From positions 185,641 to 249,640 of the IMG/VR virus record IMGVR_UViG_3300024239_000014: a stretch of DNA of 64,000 bases. The stretch is one strand, 5' to 3'. The DNA comes from a virus. The notes under the pieces are model-generated. The model had not been told where the DNA came from. It was given only the letters and a program-made list of their open reading frames with translations, and searched no databases. A program made the translations under genes and the position numbers. Positions within the stretch are counted from its first letter, which is position 1; every line of letters begins with the position of its first letter. Shown piece by piece: positions 16,270-25,599 of the stretch.

Positions 16270-17499
16270 TTACGTCTGTGCCCGCTTACCGCCCCAGTTC
16301 GCCAACACCAGGTTGACGTACTTGACTGCATAGCTGGTCACGTTGATCGCGTAGACCGAGAAGTCTTTGCCGAGGGTAATGGTGTCACGTCCGATGGCGC
16401 GAGCACGTGCCTGCACTTCGGCAGTATTGTGACCACCAGCAGGACCTTCCACTTTCGACCATTCGGTTTCGAACTTCTTGACCGCGTTTTCGATGCCGAG
16501 CCAGTTCTTCTCGTGGCCGTTGATGGCGGTCAGGACTGCTTTACAGTCTTCGAGGATGGCTTTCATCTCGCTCTTCGACAGCATGGTGCCCACAGGGTCC
16601 TTGGCGTCGGCGGTGACTTCCACCACGAACTTCAGAGCGTTACCAGTGTTCTCGTCTTCTTCACCGACGAGGGTGAAACGAGCATGACCTGGCAAGTTGC
16701 TGACGTTGGCGAGATGTTTCAGCATGGCTTCTTCGCTGTCACCATCGAGGTCTGGTGCTGCGTCGAACTTGCCGAGGGCTTCAACCATCTTGGGCATGTA
16801 CTCGTTGTACACCTTTTCCGACACAGCTTTCAGTGCACCGGTGCTGGCTTTCAGGTGGACGAAAGACTTCTCGCCTTTCTGACCCAGGTACTTGATGTAC
16901 AGGCCGAGTGACTTGTCGGTGAACGAGCCAACCAGACTCTTCTCTGCGTCCAGGGCCTCGACCTTCTTCATCGCAGCGTCGATGCGGACCACGCAGCCAC
17001 GGCAGAACTGCTTGACCTTGATCCAGATGTCCTTCATCTTGGTCACCAGCTTCTTCAGCCACTCGATGACTTTCGCGTAGGCCTGGGACAGCTTTTCTTT
17101 CACGCTTTCCAGCGACACCTGGGTGGACTGGTAGCGAGTGGTGATGCCACCGAAGTGCTCGGTGGACAGATGGGCGACGGGTGCCAACTTCAGCTGTTTC
17201 ACAGCGGTAGCAAAGGACATCTGCGCCAGCTGAGCTTCGCGAGCGGTCAGACCGCCGGCAGGCAGTGCCGATTCCATTACCATCACGAGTGACTCGAGCG
17301 TGGCGGTGGCTTCGACTTCGGTTTCTTCGGTTGCGGTATCAGTAACTTCCACCGTTTGGACTTCGGTTACGATTTCCGCGTGGACGGCGTCGACATCGAT
17401 CTGATCGGCAGGAACCTGCTCAGGATCAACGGCGACTTCCTGCGACTCAAGGGTCACGAAACCCTTGCTCTTCAGCAGACTGTTCAGCAATTCGGACAT
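16270..17499 (-). CDS. Inner-body protein homolog (409 aa)
   Basis: Start at ATG 17499 (MSELLNSLLKSK) behind ACGGAGCATTCTC. The N-terminal ~100 residues are very acidic and V/T/E-rich, with ATLESLVMVMESALP-type repeats containing L-E-S sites. LSTEHFGG near residue 112 and VSLESV are further candidate cuts. Next comes an amphipathic helix, then lysine-rich helical sequence. This is the layout of the processed phiKZ inner-body proteins. It is one of at least four related genes in the window. Confidence 0.65.
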   Translation of the reverse strand: MSELLNSLLKSKGFVTLESQEVAVDPEQVPADQIDVDAVHAEIVTEVQTVEVTDTATEETEVEATATLESLVMVMESALPAGGLTAREAQLAQMSFATAVKQLKLAPVAHLSTEHFGGITTRYQSTQVSLESVKEKLSQAYAKVIEWLKKLVTKMKDIWIKVKQFCRGCVVRIDAAMKKVEALDAEKSLVGSFTDKSLGLYIKYLGQKGEKSFVHLKASTGALKAVSEKVYNEYMPKMVEALGKFDAAPDLDGDSEEAMLKHLANVSNLPGHARFTLVGEEDENTGNALKFVVEVTADAKDPVGTMLSKSEMKAILEDCKAVLTAINGHEKNWLGIENAVKKFETEWSKVEGPAGGHNTAEVQARARAIGRDTITLGKDFSVYAINVTSYAVKYVNLVLANWGGKRAQT

Positions 17500-17527
17500 G
17501 AGAATGCTCCGTATAAAAAAGGGGTGC

Positions 17528-18067
17528 TTAACCTTTCTGCGGCAGTGACGCAGTGGGGCCAAAGATGACGTACAGGGACGTGATCAGATCCACCAGACCT
17601 CCAGACCATGCCACCCACTCCTGAATCAGGTTGCTGCGGGTATTGGACAGGTTTTTGGCCAGGTCTGCCATGTTAACCGACGGCGCTGGCTGCTTGGGTT
17701 GAATCAAGAGCCCGGACGGGGTTTTCACAGCGGGTGGGTTGAAGAACGCAGTGCGTGATTGAATCATGAACGGCCGCTTGCCGGTTTGCATAAACCGGAG
17801 GCAGTCGACCAAGAACTCTTTCTCAGCAGTACCCAACGCATCATTGACGCTTTGGACCCGGAACCATTCACGACCGGTACCCATCAACCGCACCGCGGTG
17901 CGGAAGACGCGGTCTTTAAAGTTCCAGTCTTTCAGCAGCTCTGGGTTACTGCGAGCCAGGTTAAAAATCGTAACGACTTCCTGGTCCTCGCTGACCGGTG
18001 CATTCGATCCCAGAACAGATACCACACGATAACCGTTCGGGTATTGCTTGAATGCGACATTAGCCAT
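17528..18067 (-). CDS. Virion-associated hypothetical protein (179 aa)
   Basis: ATG 18067 (MANVAFKQYPNG) overlaps the upstream gene by eight bases. The N-terminal ~120 residues look globular, then a P/Q linker (QPKQPAPSV) and a C-terminal helix with hydrophobic character (GGLVDLITSLYVIFG). Co-transcribed with internal head genes on both sides, so probably an internal or assembly protein. Not recognised. Confidence 0.6.
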   Translation of the reverse strand: MANVAFKQYPNGYRVVSVLGSNAPVSEDQEVVTIFNLARSNPELLKDWNFKDRVFRTAVRLMGTGREWFRVQSVNDALGTAEKEFLVDCLRFMQTGKRPFMIQSRTAFFNPPAVKTPSGLLIQPKQPAPSVNMADLAKNLSNTRSNLIQEWVAWSGGLVDLITSLYVIFGPTASLPQKG

Positions 18068-18944
18068 GACGTTCCTCCCAGGTACGGATCTCGTTATTCA
18101 GGCGAGCAATACGTGCTTCCTGGTAGGCGATCTGTTTGTCCAGAGCGGGATTAGCGCCTGGCTTGTGGTTTTCTTTCATGCGCAGCACTTTGAGTTCCAG
18201 CATGCGTTTTTCTTCCAAAGCGCTCTGGTAACGAGCCACAGCACGGTTGGCAGCCTGCATCCGGAACCAATAGATCGGCGATGTGGACGGCGACAGGAAA
18301 CCGAGCTGGAGTGCATCGGAGCGACTAGCACCCAAGGTACTCTTAACCACGGCATCGTTTTCTTCGTCAACCAGGATTTCAGGAATTTCATCCAGGGCTT
18401 TGGTGAACGCTTTCCGACCTTCAGCGGCAACTGCCAGAACACCCGCATACACCGCGAGGTTCTTTTCCAGGTAACGAACATCTCCTGGGGTGATGTCGTG
18501 TTCGTGACCTAGAGCATGGTGGTCTTCCATCCCAACGATGTGGCGCAACAGCGCACGAGAGTAGTCGGTCATGAAAATGACCAGATCCACCCAACGCAGA
18601 ATGGTGGCTTTGCGATAGGTCAAGCCGTCGCGAGCAATCTCGTCATCGAAAGATTCGACAACCGTGCTTTCCAGATAGGACAAGGTTTCCAGCAGACCAT
18701 TCAGCACACCAATGGTAGCTTTGGCCAGGGCACCTTTGATCTTCCCTCTGAGGTGAGCGCTGATTTTGTCAACCAGCGCTTTGTTTTCAGGAGCTTTGTA
18801 GCCACTACCAAACTGAGCGTCAACAGACTCCCAGCCGGGGATCAGGATTTCACTGATGATCTTTCGCGCAGTGGCGATATCGTCCAGCACCTGAGACCGA
18901 GCCATGCCGGGAATCAGTTTCTTGACGTAATCAAGAATCTTCAT
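18060..18944 (-). CDS. Helical virion-associated protein with C-terminal coiled coil (294 aa)
   Basis: ATG 18944 (MKILDYVKKL) with AAGGAGTAACCAAAC upstream. It is mainly helical; residues ~235-290 (ARYQSALEEKRMLELKVLRM and onward) have strong heptad character. It overlaps the next gene by eight bases, indicating coupled translation. The N-terminal short amphipathic helix (MKILDYVKKLIPGM) resembles the membrane-active helices of the neighbouring inner-body proteins. Function unknown. Confidence 0.6.
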   Translation of the reverse strand: MKILDYVKKLIPGMARSQVLDDIATARKIISEILIPGWESVDAQFGSGYKAPENKALVDKISAHLRGKIKGALAKATIGVLNGLLETLSYLESTVVESFDDEIARDGLTYRKATILRWVDLVIFMTDYSRALLRHIVGMEDHHALGHEHDITPGDVRYLEKNLAVYAGVLAVAAEGRKAFTKALDEIPEILVDEENDAVVKSTLGASRSDALQLGFLSPSTSPIYWFRMQAANRAVARYQSALEEKRMLELKVLRMKENHKPGANPALDKQIAYQEARIARLNNEIRTWEERHG

Positions 18945-18957
18945 GTTTGGTTACTCC

Positions 18958-20202
18958 TTAAAACGACGAGGGGGCTTTGCCCAGCTGGTAGGCCTTGAGT
19001 ACTTCAGCGATGTCCGGACCACCGCCTTTGCTGGCGCCTTTCAGCTCGCGCAAGTGCAGTGTGGTGGGGACATCAAAACCGCGATGGTACACGGTGACCA
19101 TCTCGTACTCGGTGTCGACGATGAACATCAACATCGACATAGTGGCCTTAAAGACCTGCATCCGGGTGGACGCATTGTCGATCGGGCTACCGATTTCCAT
19201 TTCAGCGCGCTTGGCCGTTTCTTTGGTGAACATGATCACCGCAGACGAGGTGGCCAGTGACGGTTCGCCGGTAATGGCGGCCGTCTTCACGCCGGCGCCG
19301 CTGCGCACCAACTGGTCGGCATAAAAGCCGGACTTGTCGTTCGCGAGTACCTTGGTGTGCTTGTCCACGATGTCCTGCATGAACACCAAATCCCGCCAGA
19401 ACTTCAGTTCACCCGAGCGATAACCGTGCCAGCGCTCTTTAAAGGTGTACTGACGGTTGTGGAGGCTAAGGATATGAACGACACTATCCTGGTCGGCAGT
19501 GCCTACCATCATGGTGATCATCACAGGGATTGTGGCCGACTGGCCATTCTGGCTGATGGTCACTTCGAGGATCTTGCCCACGCCGAGGTTGTTATTCTCG
19601 TTGATGGATACGATCGCATCTTTGTACTTCTGACCCGGCTCAACGCGAGTGGGCTTCTTGTCGTCTTTGTCGTCCTTGACGACGGTGGCGTTGCCTTTGC
19701 CGTCGTCTTCCAGTTGGTTGGTAATCGGATTCATCCGAAAACCTTCAGAAGAAAACGTGGCGGTTGCAGCCGACGGCAGGCCCAGCTTGAACGTTTCCAT
19801 ATTCAAGGTGCCGGTACCAACCAATTCTTCGGAAGCCATGCTCAGCCGACGTTTCAGGCGGCCAGCAGCAGCGCCGGGATTACGGTCAGGATTCAAACGA
19901 TCCAGAACTTCAAGCACGGCAACGCCCGACACCGAGGTGACCAACGATACGGCACGCAGATAGTAGCTGGAATAAATCGAACATGCGGTGTGCAGCAGAT
20001 CGTTGCTGTAGCTGGCGCCACGCAGCGCTTCTTCCATCAACACGCGCACACCCACCCGGGTAGAGCTGGTGAACTCGGACAGCGAACCGCTGTTGGACAT
20101 GCCGTGCAATGCAGCACCGGCGTTTGACGCCGCATGTGAAGCTACTTGAGTAGCATGATGCGCCGCAGCCGTCAGTAACGGTGTGACAAATGGATCGGCC
20201 AT
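18958..20202 (-). CDS. Virion-associated protein (414 aa)
   Basis: Start at ATG 20202 (MADPFVTPLLTA) preceded by GAGGAAAAGAAT; a longer frame to 20238 runs into the divergent gene. It contains ASEELVGTGT and TFSSEGFRMNP (residues ~172-180), the latter an S-x-E site followed by G that fits prohead protease processing. A K/D-rich linker (KDDKDDKK) precedes a beta-rich C-terminal domain. The gene begins 24 bases from a divergent plus-strand gene. Probably an internal head protein; not recognised by family. Confidence 0.6.
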   Translation of the reverse strand: MADPFVTPLLTAAAHHATQVASHAASNAGAALHGMSNSGSLSEFTSSTRVGVRVLMEEALRGASYSNDLLHTACSIYSSYYLRAVSLVTSVSGVAVLEVLDRLNPDRNPGAAAGRLKRRLSMASEELVGTGTLNMETFKLGLPSAATATFSSEGFRMNPITNQLEDDGKGNATVVKDDKDDKKPTRVEPGQKYKDAIVSINENNNLGVGKILEVTISQNGQSATIPVMITMMVGTADQDSVVHILSLHNRQYTFKERWHGYRSGELKFWRDLVFMQDIVDKHTKVLANDKSGFYADQLVRSGAGVKTAAITGEPSLATSSAVIMFTKETAKRAEMEIGSPIDNASTRMQVFKATMSMLMFIVDTEYEMVTVYHRGFDVPTTLHLRELKGASKGGGPDIAEVLKAYQLGKAPSSF

Positions 20203-20210
20203 ATTCTTTT

Positions 20211-20220
20211 CCTCGCGAGG
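20211..20220. promoter_or_regulatory. Palindrome supplying ribosome sites to two divergent genes
   Basis: The 10-bp perfect palindrome CCTCGCGAGG sits between ATG 20202 (minus) and ATG 20227 (plus). Each strand reads GCGAGG just upstream of its own start, so one element serves as Shine-Dalgarno for both. Any promoter must lie within the opposite gene. Confidence 0.6.
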
Positions 20221-20226
20221 TAAAAC

Positions 20227-21351
20227 ATGTCTGGACAAAAAGACGGAATGACTTTCAATAACGGTCTGTTGCTGGGCCCAGCAATTGACAAGCCGCTTGA
20301 TTGGATCGATATCCTATCCCGTGAAAGCGGCATCAGCCAATACACCATGGCTCACGTTGAATCGATGGCCGGGATCAACGTACACGGTTACGGCAGTACC
20401 GTTCCTCAGAACACTGACAACCAAGGGCTTGTATTATTCACACGCCCCATGATGAATTTGTCATACGATAACTTGTCATCAATCCGTGAGTTAACGCCGT
20501 TGTTAACACCGAGACGCGACACTTATCAGTACTACATCCGGGAACTGTTGGATTCCAGTCGCCAGAACCAACCCAGAGGGGTGACCGATACGCAAGAACA
20601 GTTAAATGCTGACTTTGGCGAATCGTTGTTTTTGGATCGACGGATGCCCTTCATACCGATCTTAACCAACCACCTGAAATCCATGTCGGGTTGGCCAGAT
20701 TGGGTCATGGGGACATATACTTCAGCACAGGGTATTCGGCAGGAAGAATACTCGTTTGCTGATGGTCCGAAGAAGATCTACAACACCTGGTCAGCGACTT
20801 GCAACTTCCGCAACGTGCAGGGTGATCCGATTACCCAGCTCTTTGGCGTCTGGCATTTCTACATGGGCGCGGTGTACGATGGGACCATGGTTCCTTACCC
20901 ACAGGCGATTGCTAGAAACTACATCGACTACAATACAGCCATCTGGCGTCTGGTGCTTAATGAAGACCGGACGATTGTGACTGGCATCGCTAAAACCATT
21001 GCATTCCCGACCACGGTACCGAAGGGTGCCCGATACAACTACGATAACAGTCAATCGCGAATCGGTGAACACGACGAAATCAGTATTAATTTTCAGTGCA
21101 TGGGTGCTGAATATGATGATCCGATTTTGTTCGAGGAATTCAATGCGACCGTAGCAGCCTTTAATGGCGATATGGTTACCGGTAGACGTGAGAAGGCTCT
21201 TCAGAAATTGACGGTGGACGAATACAACCGTTATCTGAAGTATTCCGGTTATCCGTATATCGATCCACTAACTCAGGAACTCTCCTGGTGGGTTGAAAAG
21301 GACAAATACCGTCGTCTGATTGGTGGGCGCATTGTGCAGTCGGTTCGATAA
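20227..21351 (+). CDS. Virion structural protein, tail/baseplate block (374 aa)
   Basis: ATG 20227 (MSGQKDGMTF) follows GCGAGGTAAAAC. The product is soluble and rich in Y, N and P (YDNLSSIRELTPLLTPRRDT; GAVYDGTMVPYPQAIARNYI), a composition common in phage tail proteins. Its stop is 18 bases before the baseplate wedge gene on the same strand, so the two form a small operon. No catalytic motifs. Probably a baseplate or tail-terminal component; inference from context. Confidence 0.65.
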   Translation: MSGQKDGMTFNNGLLLGPAIDKPLDWIDILSRESGISQYTMAHVESMAGINVHGYGSTVPQNTDNQGLVLFTRPMMNLSYDNLSSIRELTPLLTPRRDTYQYYIRELLDSSRQNQPRGVTDTQEQLNADFGESLFLDRRMPFIPILTNHLKSMSGWPDWVMGTYTSAQGIRQEEYSFADGPKKIYNTWSATCNFRNVQGDPITQLFGVWHFYMGAVYDGTMVPYPQAIARNYIDYNTAIWRLVLNEDRTIVTGIAKTIAFPTTVPKGARYNYDNSQSRIGEHDEISINFQCMGAEYDDPILFEEFNATVAAFNGDMVTGRREKALQKLTVDEYNRYLKYSGYPYIDPLTQELSWWVEKDKYRRLIGGRIVQSVR

Positions 21352-21369
21352 CCCAAAGAAGGTGGTTAC

Positions 21370-24249
21370 ATGAGTTTATCCATTGATGCCTGGGCTGCAG
21401 AAATCGCGCAGCTACGTCGAGACCCGACGGCAGTACAACGTATCGTCTTGCAGCGTATCTCCGAAGCTGTAAACGGTGAATTTGATATCGTCAGCGCCAG
21501 CACCCCGTTTGTTGCTTTGCTGGAGTCGACTACAGCATTGTCACTGGCGGCTATGACTGAGCACGAAAACATCCTGCAAGCCATGTACCCAAAATTGGCA
21601 CGGACGGAAGACGAGCTCTACCGACACATGTCGGACGTGGACTACGTCGGCCGGTTTGCCACCCCCGGTAAGGCTGTGTTCTCCATCGCCATGTTGGTCG
21701 CTGAGATCAAAGATAAGGCAGTGGCCGTGCCGGACAGCAATGTTCGTAAACTGGTCATTCCGCGTCATACCTTCTTCACCATTGCTGGCTACATCTTTAC
21801 CATGCAGTACCCGATTGAAATTCGGGTGATGCCGCACGGTGGGTTGCAGGTGGTCTATAACGTTGAAAAGCCTAGCCCGCTTTACGTGCCGTCCAGCAAC
21901 GTTGTTAATGCAGCGGTGAACAAGACGACATATGGCGAAATGTTGGTCATGGAGTTCCCGGTCGATCAGTTCGAAATCACCAGCATCCAACAGCCACTGT
22001 CGGTGGCTACTGGATTTGTGCGTGAATACGATCTGCAGGATCAGTACTACTACTGTCGGGCTTTCCAGTCGCTTGATGGGAAGACTTGGAAGGAATGCAC
22101 TACCACGCACAGCGCGTTGGTGTACGACCCCTTTGATCTGACAGTAGTGTTGAAGCTTGTTGGCAATAAGCTCAAGGTATCGATCCCACACATTTACTTT
22201 AGTAATGGTAAAGCGTCCGGCGTGTTGCGTCTGGACATCTACACCACCAAAGGATCGATCAACCTCGTCTTTGACGATTACCAAGGCAACGACTTTGTTG
22301 CCACCTGGGTGGACTACGATAACGACGAGAATGGTGTTTACACTGCACCGCTTTCAACCTTTGCCAATATGTCGGTCTGGTCTGATGTGCCGGCAGTGGG
22401 CGGTACCAACGGCATCGACTTCACAGCGCTACGGGAACGTGTCATCAAGAATGGCACTAAGACCGGTAAGCCGATCACCGGAAGCCAATTGGAAGTGGAG
22501 TTGGCGAATCGCGGGTACTTGATGGTCAAAAACATTGACCACATCACACGTCGTGTATATTTGGCTACCCGGTCACTGCCGAAACCGCGGAACAACAACC
22601 TGTACGCTGGTGCTAATGCAGCGGTGGATATGTTGGCTGCGAAGATGGCGGACTTGGCTTTGCTACCTACGGTACGCGACAACGGCCTGCGGATTACCAT
22701 CGAACCAGGAACACTGTTCAAGTACGAAGAAGGTAAAGTCGCTATCGTCGGCGTAGTTGAACGCGGTGAATTGTTGGCCGCTTCGGCCGAAGCACGTGCT
22801 AACCTCGTCAACGTTCGTGACTATGTCTTCACACCGTTCCACTATGTCATGGACAGCTCGGATAACAGCTTCGACTGTCGTGGCTACTACCTGGATAATC
22901 CAACCATCACCCGGCGACTGATGGTGGAAGAAAACGACACAGCCGAAATTGAAGTCAGTACCGGGTCGTACAGCGTGGAACGCACTGACACCGGGTATCG
23001 ACTCTTGGTGGTGACGACTTCGGGTAAAAGTTACCAGGACCTGCGTGACGACCAGGCTCATTGTCAATTGTCGTTCATTCCGGTAGGCGAGTCCACACGG
23101 GCTTATCTGACCGGTACGTTGATCGGCAAGAACGGAAGTGAGCGAGTCTTCTCGTTTAACTTGGCCTCTTCGATGGACATCGACCGGGACAACAACATTG
23201 TCCTGCGTTCGTTCAAGATGTTCGATGAAACACCAGACCCGTTTGCCATCGCACTGGAAGGCGAGTTCGATCTCGTACACCTGGTGTCTCAACTCTCCAG
23301 CAGCTTCTATAAACCGTCTGCCATTGACGAGCTGGTCAGAGACCAGGCTAACTTGCCAGTGAATGTTCGCGGCGTCATCCACGAACGTTTGACGGTGAAA
23401 TTCGGTACCACGCTCAATCATCTGTGGAGTAATTCACGGACGGTGGTTGGAGAAAACGATTACCTGCGCTACGCCGCTGACGTACCGTTACTGTATACCC
23501 AGAACGAATACGAACGCGATCCAATGACTCAGGCAATCGTCATTCCGCTGAATTTGCTGCACGCCAAAGACGATCCAGTGATGGCAGACGGCCAACCTGT
23601 CATGAAACACCGGGTCGGTGAAATCAAGCTCGATGCTTCTGGTGAACCAATTCTACTTAATCCGCGCAGCCTGGTGCGGCAGGTGGATTTGTTCTTCCTG
23701 GAAGGCCCGTTCTTGTTTGCCACCACCGCCAACGACGTGGCTTACCGTCGCCAGGTCGCTGAACAGGTGATTGCGTTTTTGAACGAAGACATCGCTGCAC
23801 TATCCAGCGACTTGCTTGAAGAGACGGAGCTGTACTACTACCCGAAACGGACACTAGGGCGTACCAAAGTGTTGGTGGAAAACAATACTCCGGTATACAT
23901 TCCAGCTACATTGGCGTTTAAGGTACGGTTCTACTTGAGAGCGAGTGTGTATAGCAACCAGGCCCTGCGTAACAGTTTGGCTGATACTGCTAAACGTGTT
24001 ATCGCTGAACAGTTGCAGAAACGCACAGTGAGCTTGACGGAGATCAGCAGTGCTATTCGTGATGCCTTGGGCAGCGATGTCGTACCGCTGGACGTGTTTG
24101 GGTTGGAAGAAGCAGGTGGGATCACCACTTACACGGTCTACGACGACAGTGCGCATTGCAGCATCAAACGGAAGCTGCAGCTCCTGCCGGATGGAACCTT
24201 GCAGGTGGTCGATGACATCACAGTGGAATTCATTCGTCACGGCGAATAA
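21370..24249 (+). CDS. Baseplate wedge protein, gp6/GpJ-like (959 aa)
   Basis: ATG 21370 with AAGAAGGTGGTTAC upstream. The N-terminal ~100 residues have the pattern of T4 gp6/J-type wedge proteins: FDIVSASTPFVALLEST, then a helix, then DELYRHMSDVDYVGRFATP. The C-terminal ~120 residues again fit that family, with a helix (LRNSLADTAKRVIAEQLQKR), a TEISSAIRDALGSDVVPLDV segment and a final beta hairpin. The central part is large and beta-rich. The protein would form the baseplate ring contacting tail fibres and the hub. A GC hairpin terminates the operon. Confidence 0.65.
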   Translation: MSLSIDAWAAEIAQLRRDPTAVQRIVLQRISEAVNGEFDIVSASTPFVALLESTTALSLAAMTEHENILQAMYPKLARTEDELYRHMSDVDYVGRFATPGKAVFSIAMLVAEIKDKAVAVPDSNVRKLVIPRHTFFTIAGYIFTMQYPIEIRVMPHGGLQVVYNVEKPSPLYVPSSNVVNAAVNKTTYGEMLVMEFPVDQFEITSIQQPLSVATGFVREYDLQDQYYYCRAFQSLDGKTWKECTTTHSALVYDPFDLTVVLKLVGNKLKVSIPHIYFSNGKASGVLRLDIYTTKGSINLVFDDYQGNDFVATWVDYDNDENGVYTAPLSTFANMSVWSDVPAVGGTNGIDFTALRERVIKNGTKTGKPITGSQLEVELANRGYLMVKNIDHITRRVYLATRSLPKPRNNNLYAGANAAVDMLAAKMADLALLPTVRDNGLRITIEPGTLFKYEEGKVAIVGVVERGELLAASAEARANLVNVRDYVFTPFHYVMDSSDNSFDCRGYYLDNPTITRRLMVEENDTAEIEVSTGSYSVERTDTGYRLLVVTTSGKSYQDLRDDQAHCQLSFIPVGESTRAYLTGTLIGKNGSERVFSFNLASSMDIDRDNNIVLRSFKMFDETPDPFAIALEGEFDLVHLVSQLSSSFYKPSAIDELVRDQANLPVNVRGVIHERLTVKFGTTLNHLWSNSRTVVGENDYLRYAADVPLLYTQNEYERDPMTQAIVIPLNLLHAKDDPVMADGQPVMKHRVGEIKLDASGEPILLNPRSLVRQVDLFFLEGPFLFATTANDVAYRRQVAEQVIAFLNEDIAALSSDLLEETELYYYPKRTLGRTKVLVENNTPVYIPATLAFKVRFYLRASVYSNQALRNSLADTAKRVIAEQLQKRTVSLTEISSAIRDALGSDVVPLDVFGLEEAGGITTYTVYDDSAHCSIKRKLQLLPDGTLQVVDDITVEFIRHGE

Positions 24250-24260
24250 TACACGTCATA

Positions 24261-24284
24261 GCGGGAGGGCTTTCGCCCTCCCGC
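24261..24284. terminator. Terminator between convergent genes
   Basis: GCGGGAGGGC-TTTC-GCCCTCCCGC, a 10-bp stem, preceded by GTCATA after the plus-strand stop; it also follows the minus-strand gene ending at 24319. Confidence 0.85.
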
Positions 24285-24318
24285 TTATTCCCGCATAGCT
24301 GCTGCAGTCGTTTTACCG

Positions 24319-25563
24319 TTACTTGTTGCGGTAGGACACCATCACAAGTTCGTAAAAATCATCAAAAATTTCGGAAATATAATTCCCGGCGAACTTGATT
24401 GCATGAAGCGACAGATTGACGTCTTTGATGATCGCGCTGATATCCGCAGATTTCAGCGTAGATGTGCTGGTCTTGTCGGCTTCTGCTACCAATCTGTCAA
24501 GGGTGCCGTAGATCTTCTCGATCGAGTTGCCAAACACAGTGCCCCAATTCTCAAGGATACCTGACATCTGACGCAGGAGACCTGCGTAGATAAGCACATC
24601 AGCCATTTCGAGATAAGGAACTTCGCCCTTTTTAGTGTAGTCAGTCCAGTGAACCTTGCCGTCTTTGGTGTACACGATGCTTGGCTGGCCCGGCAGTTCT
24701 TTGGACATCCGCTCGGGAATGGCGAAGTAGATGATGTCATCATCGCCTTTCCACTGGCGCTTTCCTTCAACTGCCGATTGAATGTTGGCCACCATCTCCA
24801 TCATAAACGTTATTGCACCATACTTTCCGTCGGTACAAAACCTGTGCGTCAAATCGACGAGCGCTGCCAGCGAAGACTGGTATTTCGATTTTTGAACACC
24901 ACCAATGTACTTGACGGGGTGCATCTTTGGCTCGCTTTTGCCGCCGAACCATTCCATTGAAACCGACTTACCTTTGGAGGCCAGAACTTCATCCAACTTC
25001 AGTCTGCGTTCAGCAGCTTTGGTCGAAATCCGTTTTGCAAAGTCGGCAATCTTGCTGACCAGGTCTTTCATGAAAGTACCGAGCCGTGCAAAACTATTTT
25101 TCAAGGTATCGACAAGCGACTCGAGTGCCACTTCAACTTTCTTGGTGGTCTCAGTCAGAGACTCCAGAGCTAATTGAGAAGCAGCCAACGACCCTTCGGT
25201 GGTGGTGAACGATTCCATTGCCGGAGCCTGAGGGCGTGCCAGGCCAATCAGCTTGTAATGGGCAGTCACAGCAGAATCGTGCAAGGCCATTTCCAGTGCG
25301 GTGTAACCGCGACCGGATTGGATCGTACTTTCCAGCGCCAAGGCCAACGACTCGAGTGCTTGGACGGACTCGGTGGTTGTATCGTGTTCTGTGACAGCTT
25401 TGTCGATTTCATTGACTTCAGCTACAACCTGTTCGGCCAATGTAGCATCAGCATCCAAAGGCTGTTCTTCGACTGGGTCGGTAGCAACCGGAGCAGTAGG
25501 TGCGGCGACATCATCCGATTCCAAAGCGATATTGGACAGAAGTTGTCTGAGCAAAGTAGCCAT
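24319..25563 (-). CDS. Inner-body protein homolog with multiple processing sites (414 aa)
   Basis: ATG 25563 (MATLLRQLLSNI). The acidic N-terminal ~150 residues contain many A/S-x-E-S or similar motifs: NIALESDD, QALESLALALEST, PAMESF, LALESL, VALESL. phiKZ internal head proteins are cut at S/A/G-x-E sites, so this looks like a propeptide cut repeatedly. An amphipathic helix (LVDTLKNSFARLGTFMKDLV) and a SMEWFGG site near residue 200 follow, then a globular C-terminal domain. It is adjacent to a close structural relative at 25600. Confidence 0.7.
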   Translation of the reverse strand: MATLLRQLLSNIALESDDVAAPTAPVATDPVEEQPLDADATLAEQVVAEVNEIDKAVTEHDTTTESVQALESLALALESTIQSGRGYTALEMALHDSAVTAHYKLIGLARPQAPAMESFTTTEGSLAASQLALESLTETTKKVEVALESLVDTLKNSFARLGTFMKDLVSKIADFAKRISTKAAERRLKLDEVLASKGKSVSMEWFGGKSEPKMHPVKYIGGVQKSKYQSSLAALVDLTHRFCTDGKYGAITFMMEMVANIQSAVEGKRQWKGDDDIIYFAIPERMSKELPGQPSIVYTKDGKVHWTDYTKKGEVPYLEMADVLIYAGLLRQMSGILENWGTVFGNSIEKIYGTLDRLVAEADKTSTSTLKSADISAIIKDVNLSLHAIKFAGNYISEIFDDFYELVMVSYRNK

Positions 25564-25599
25564 ATTCTGGATTCCTTCATTGTTCAGTGAAATGGGTCG

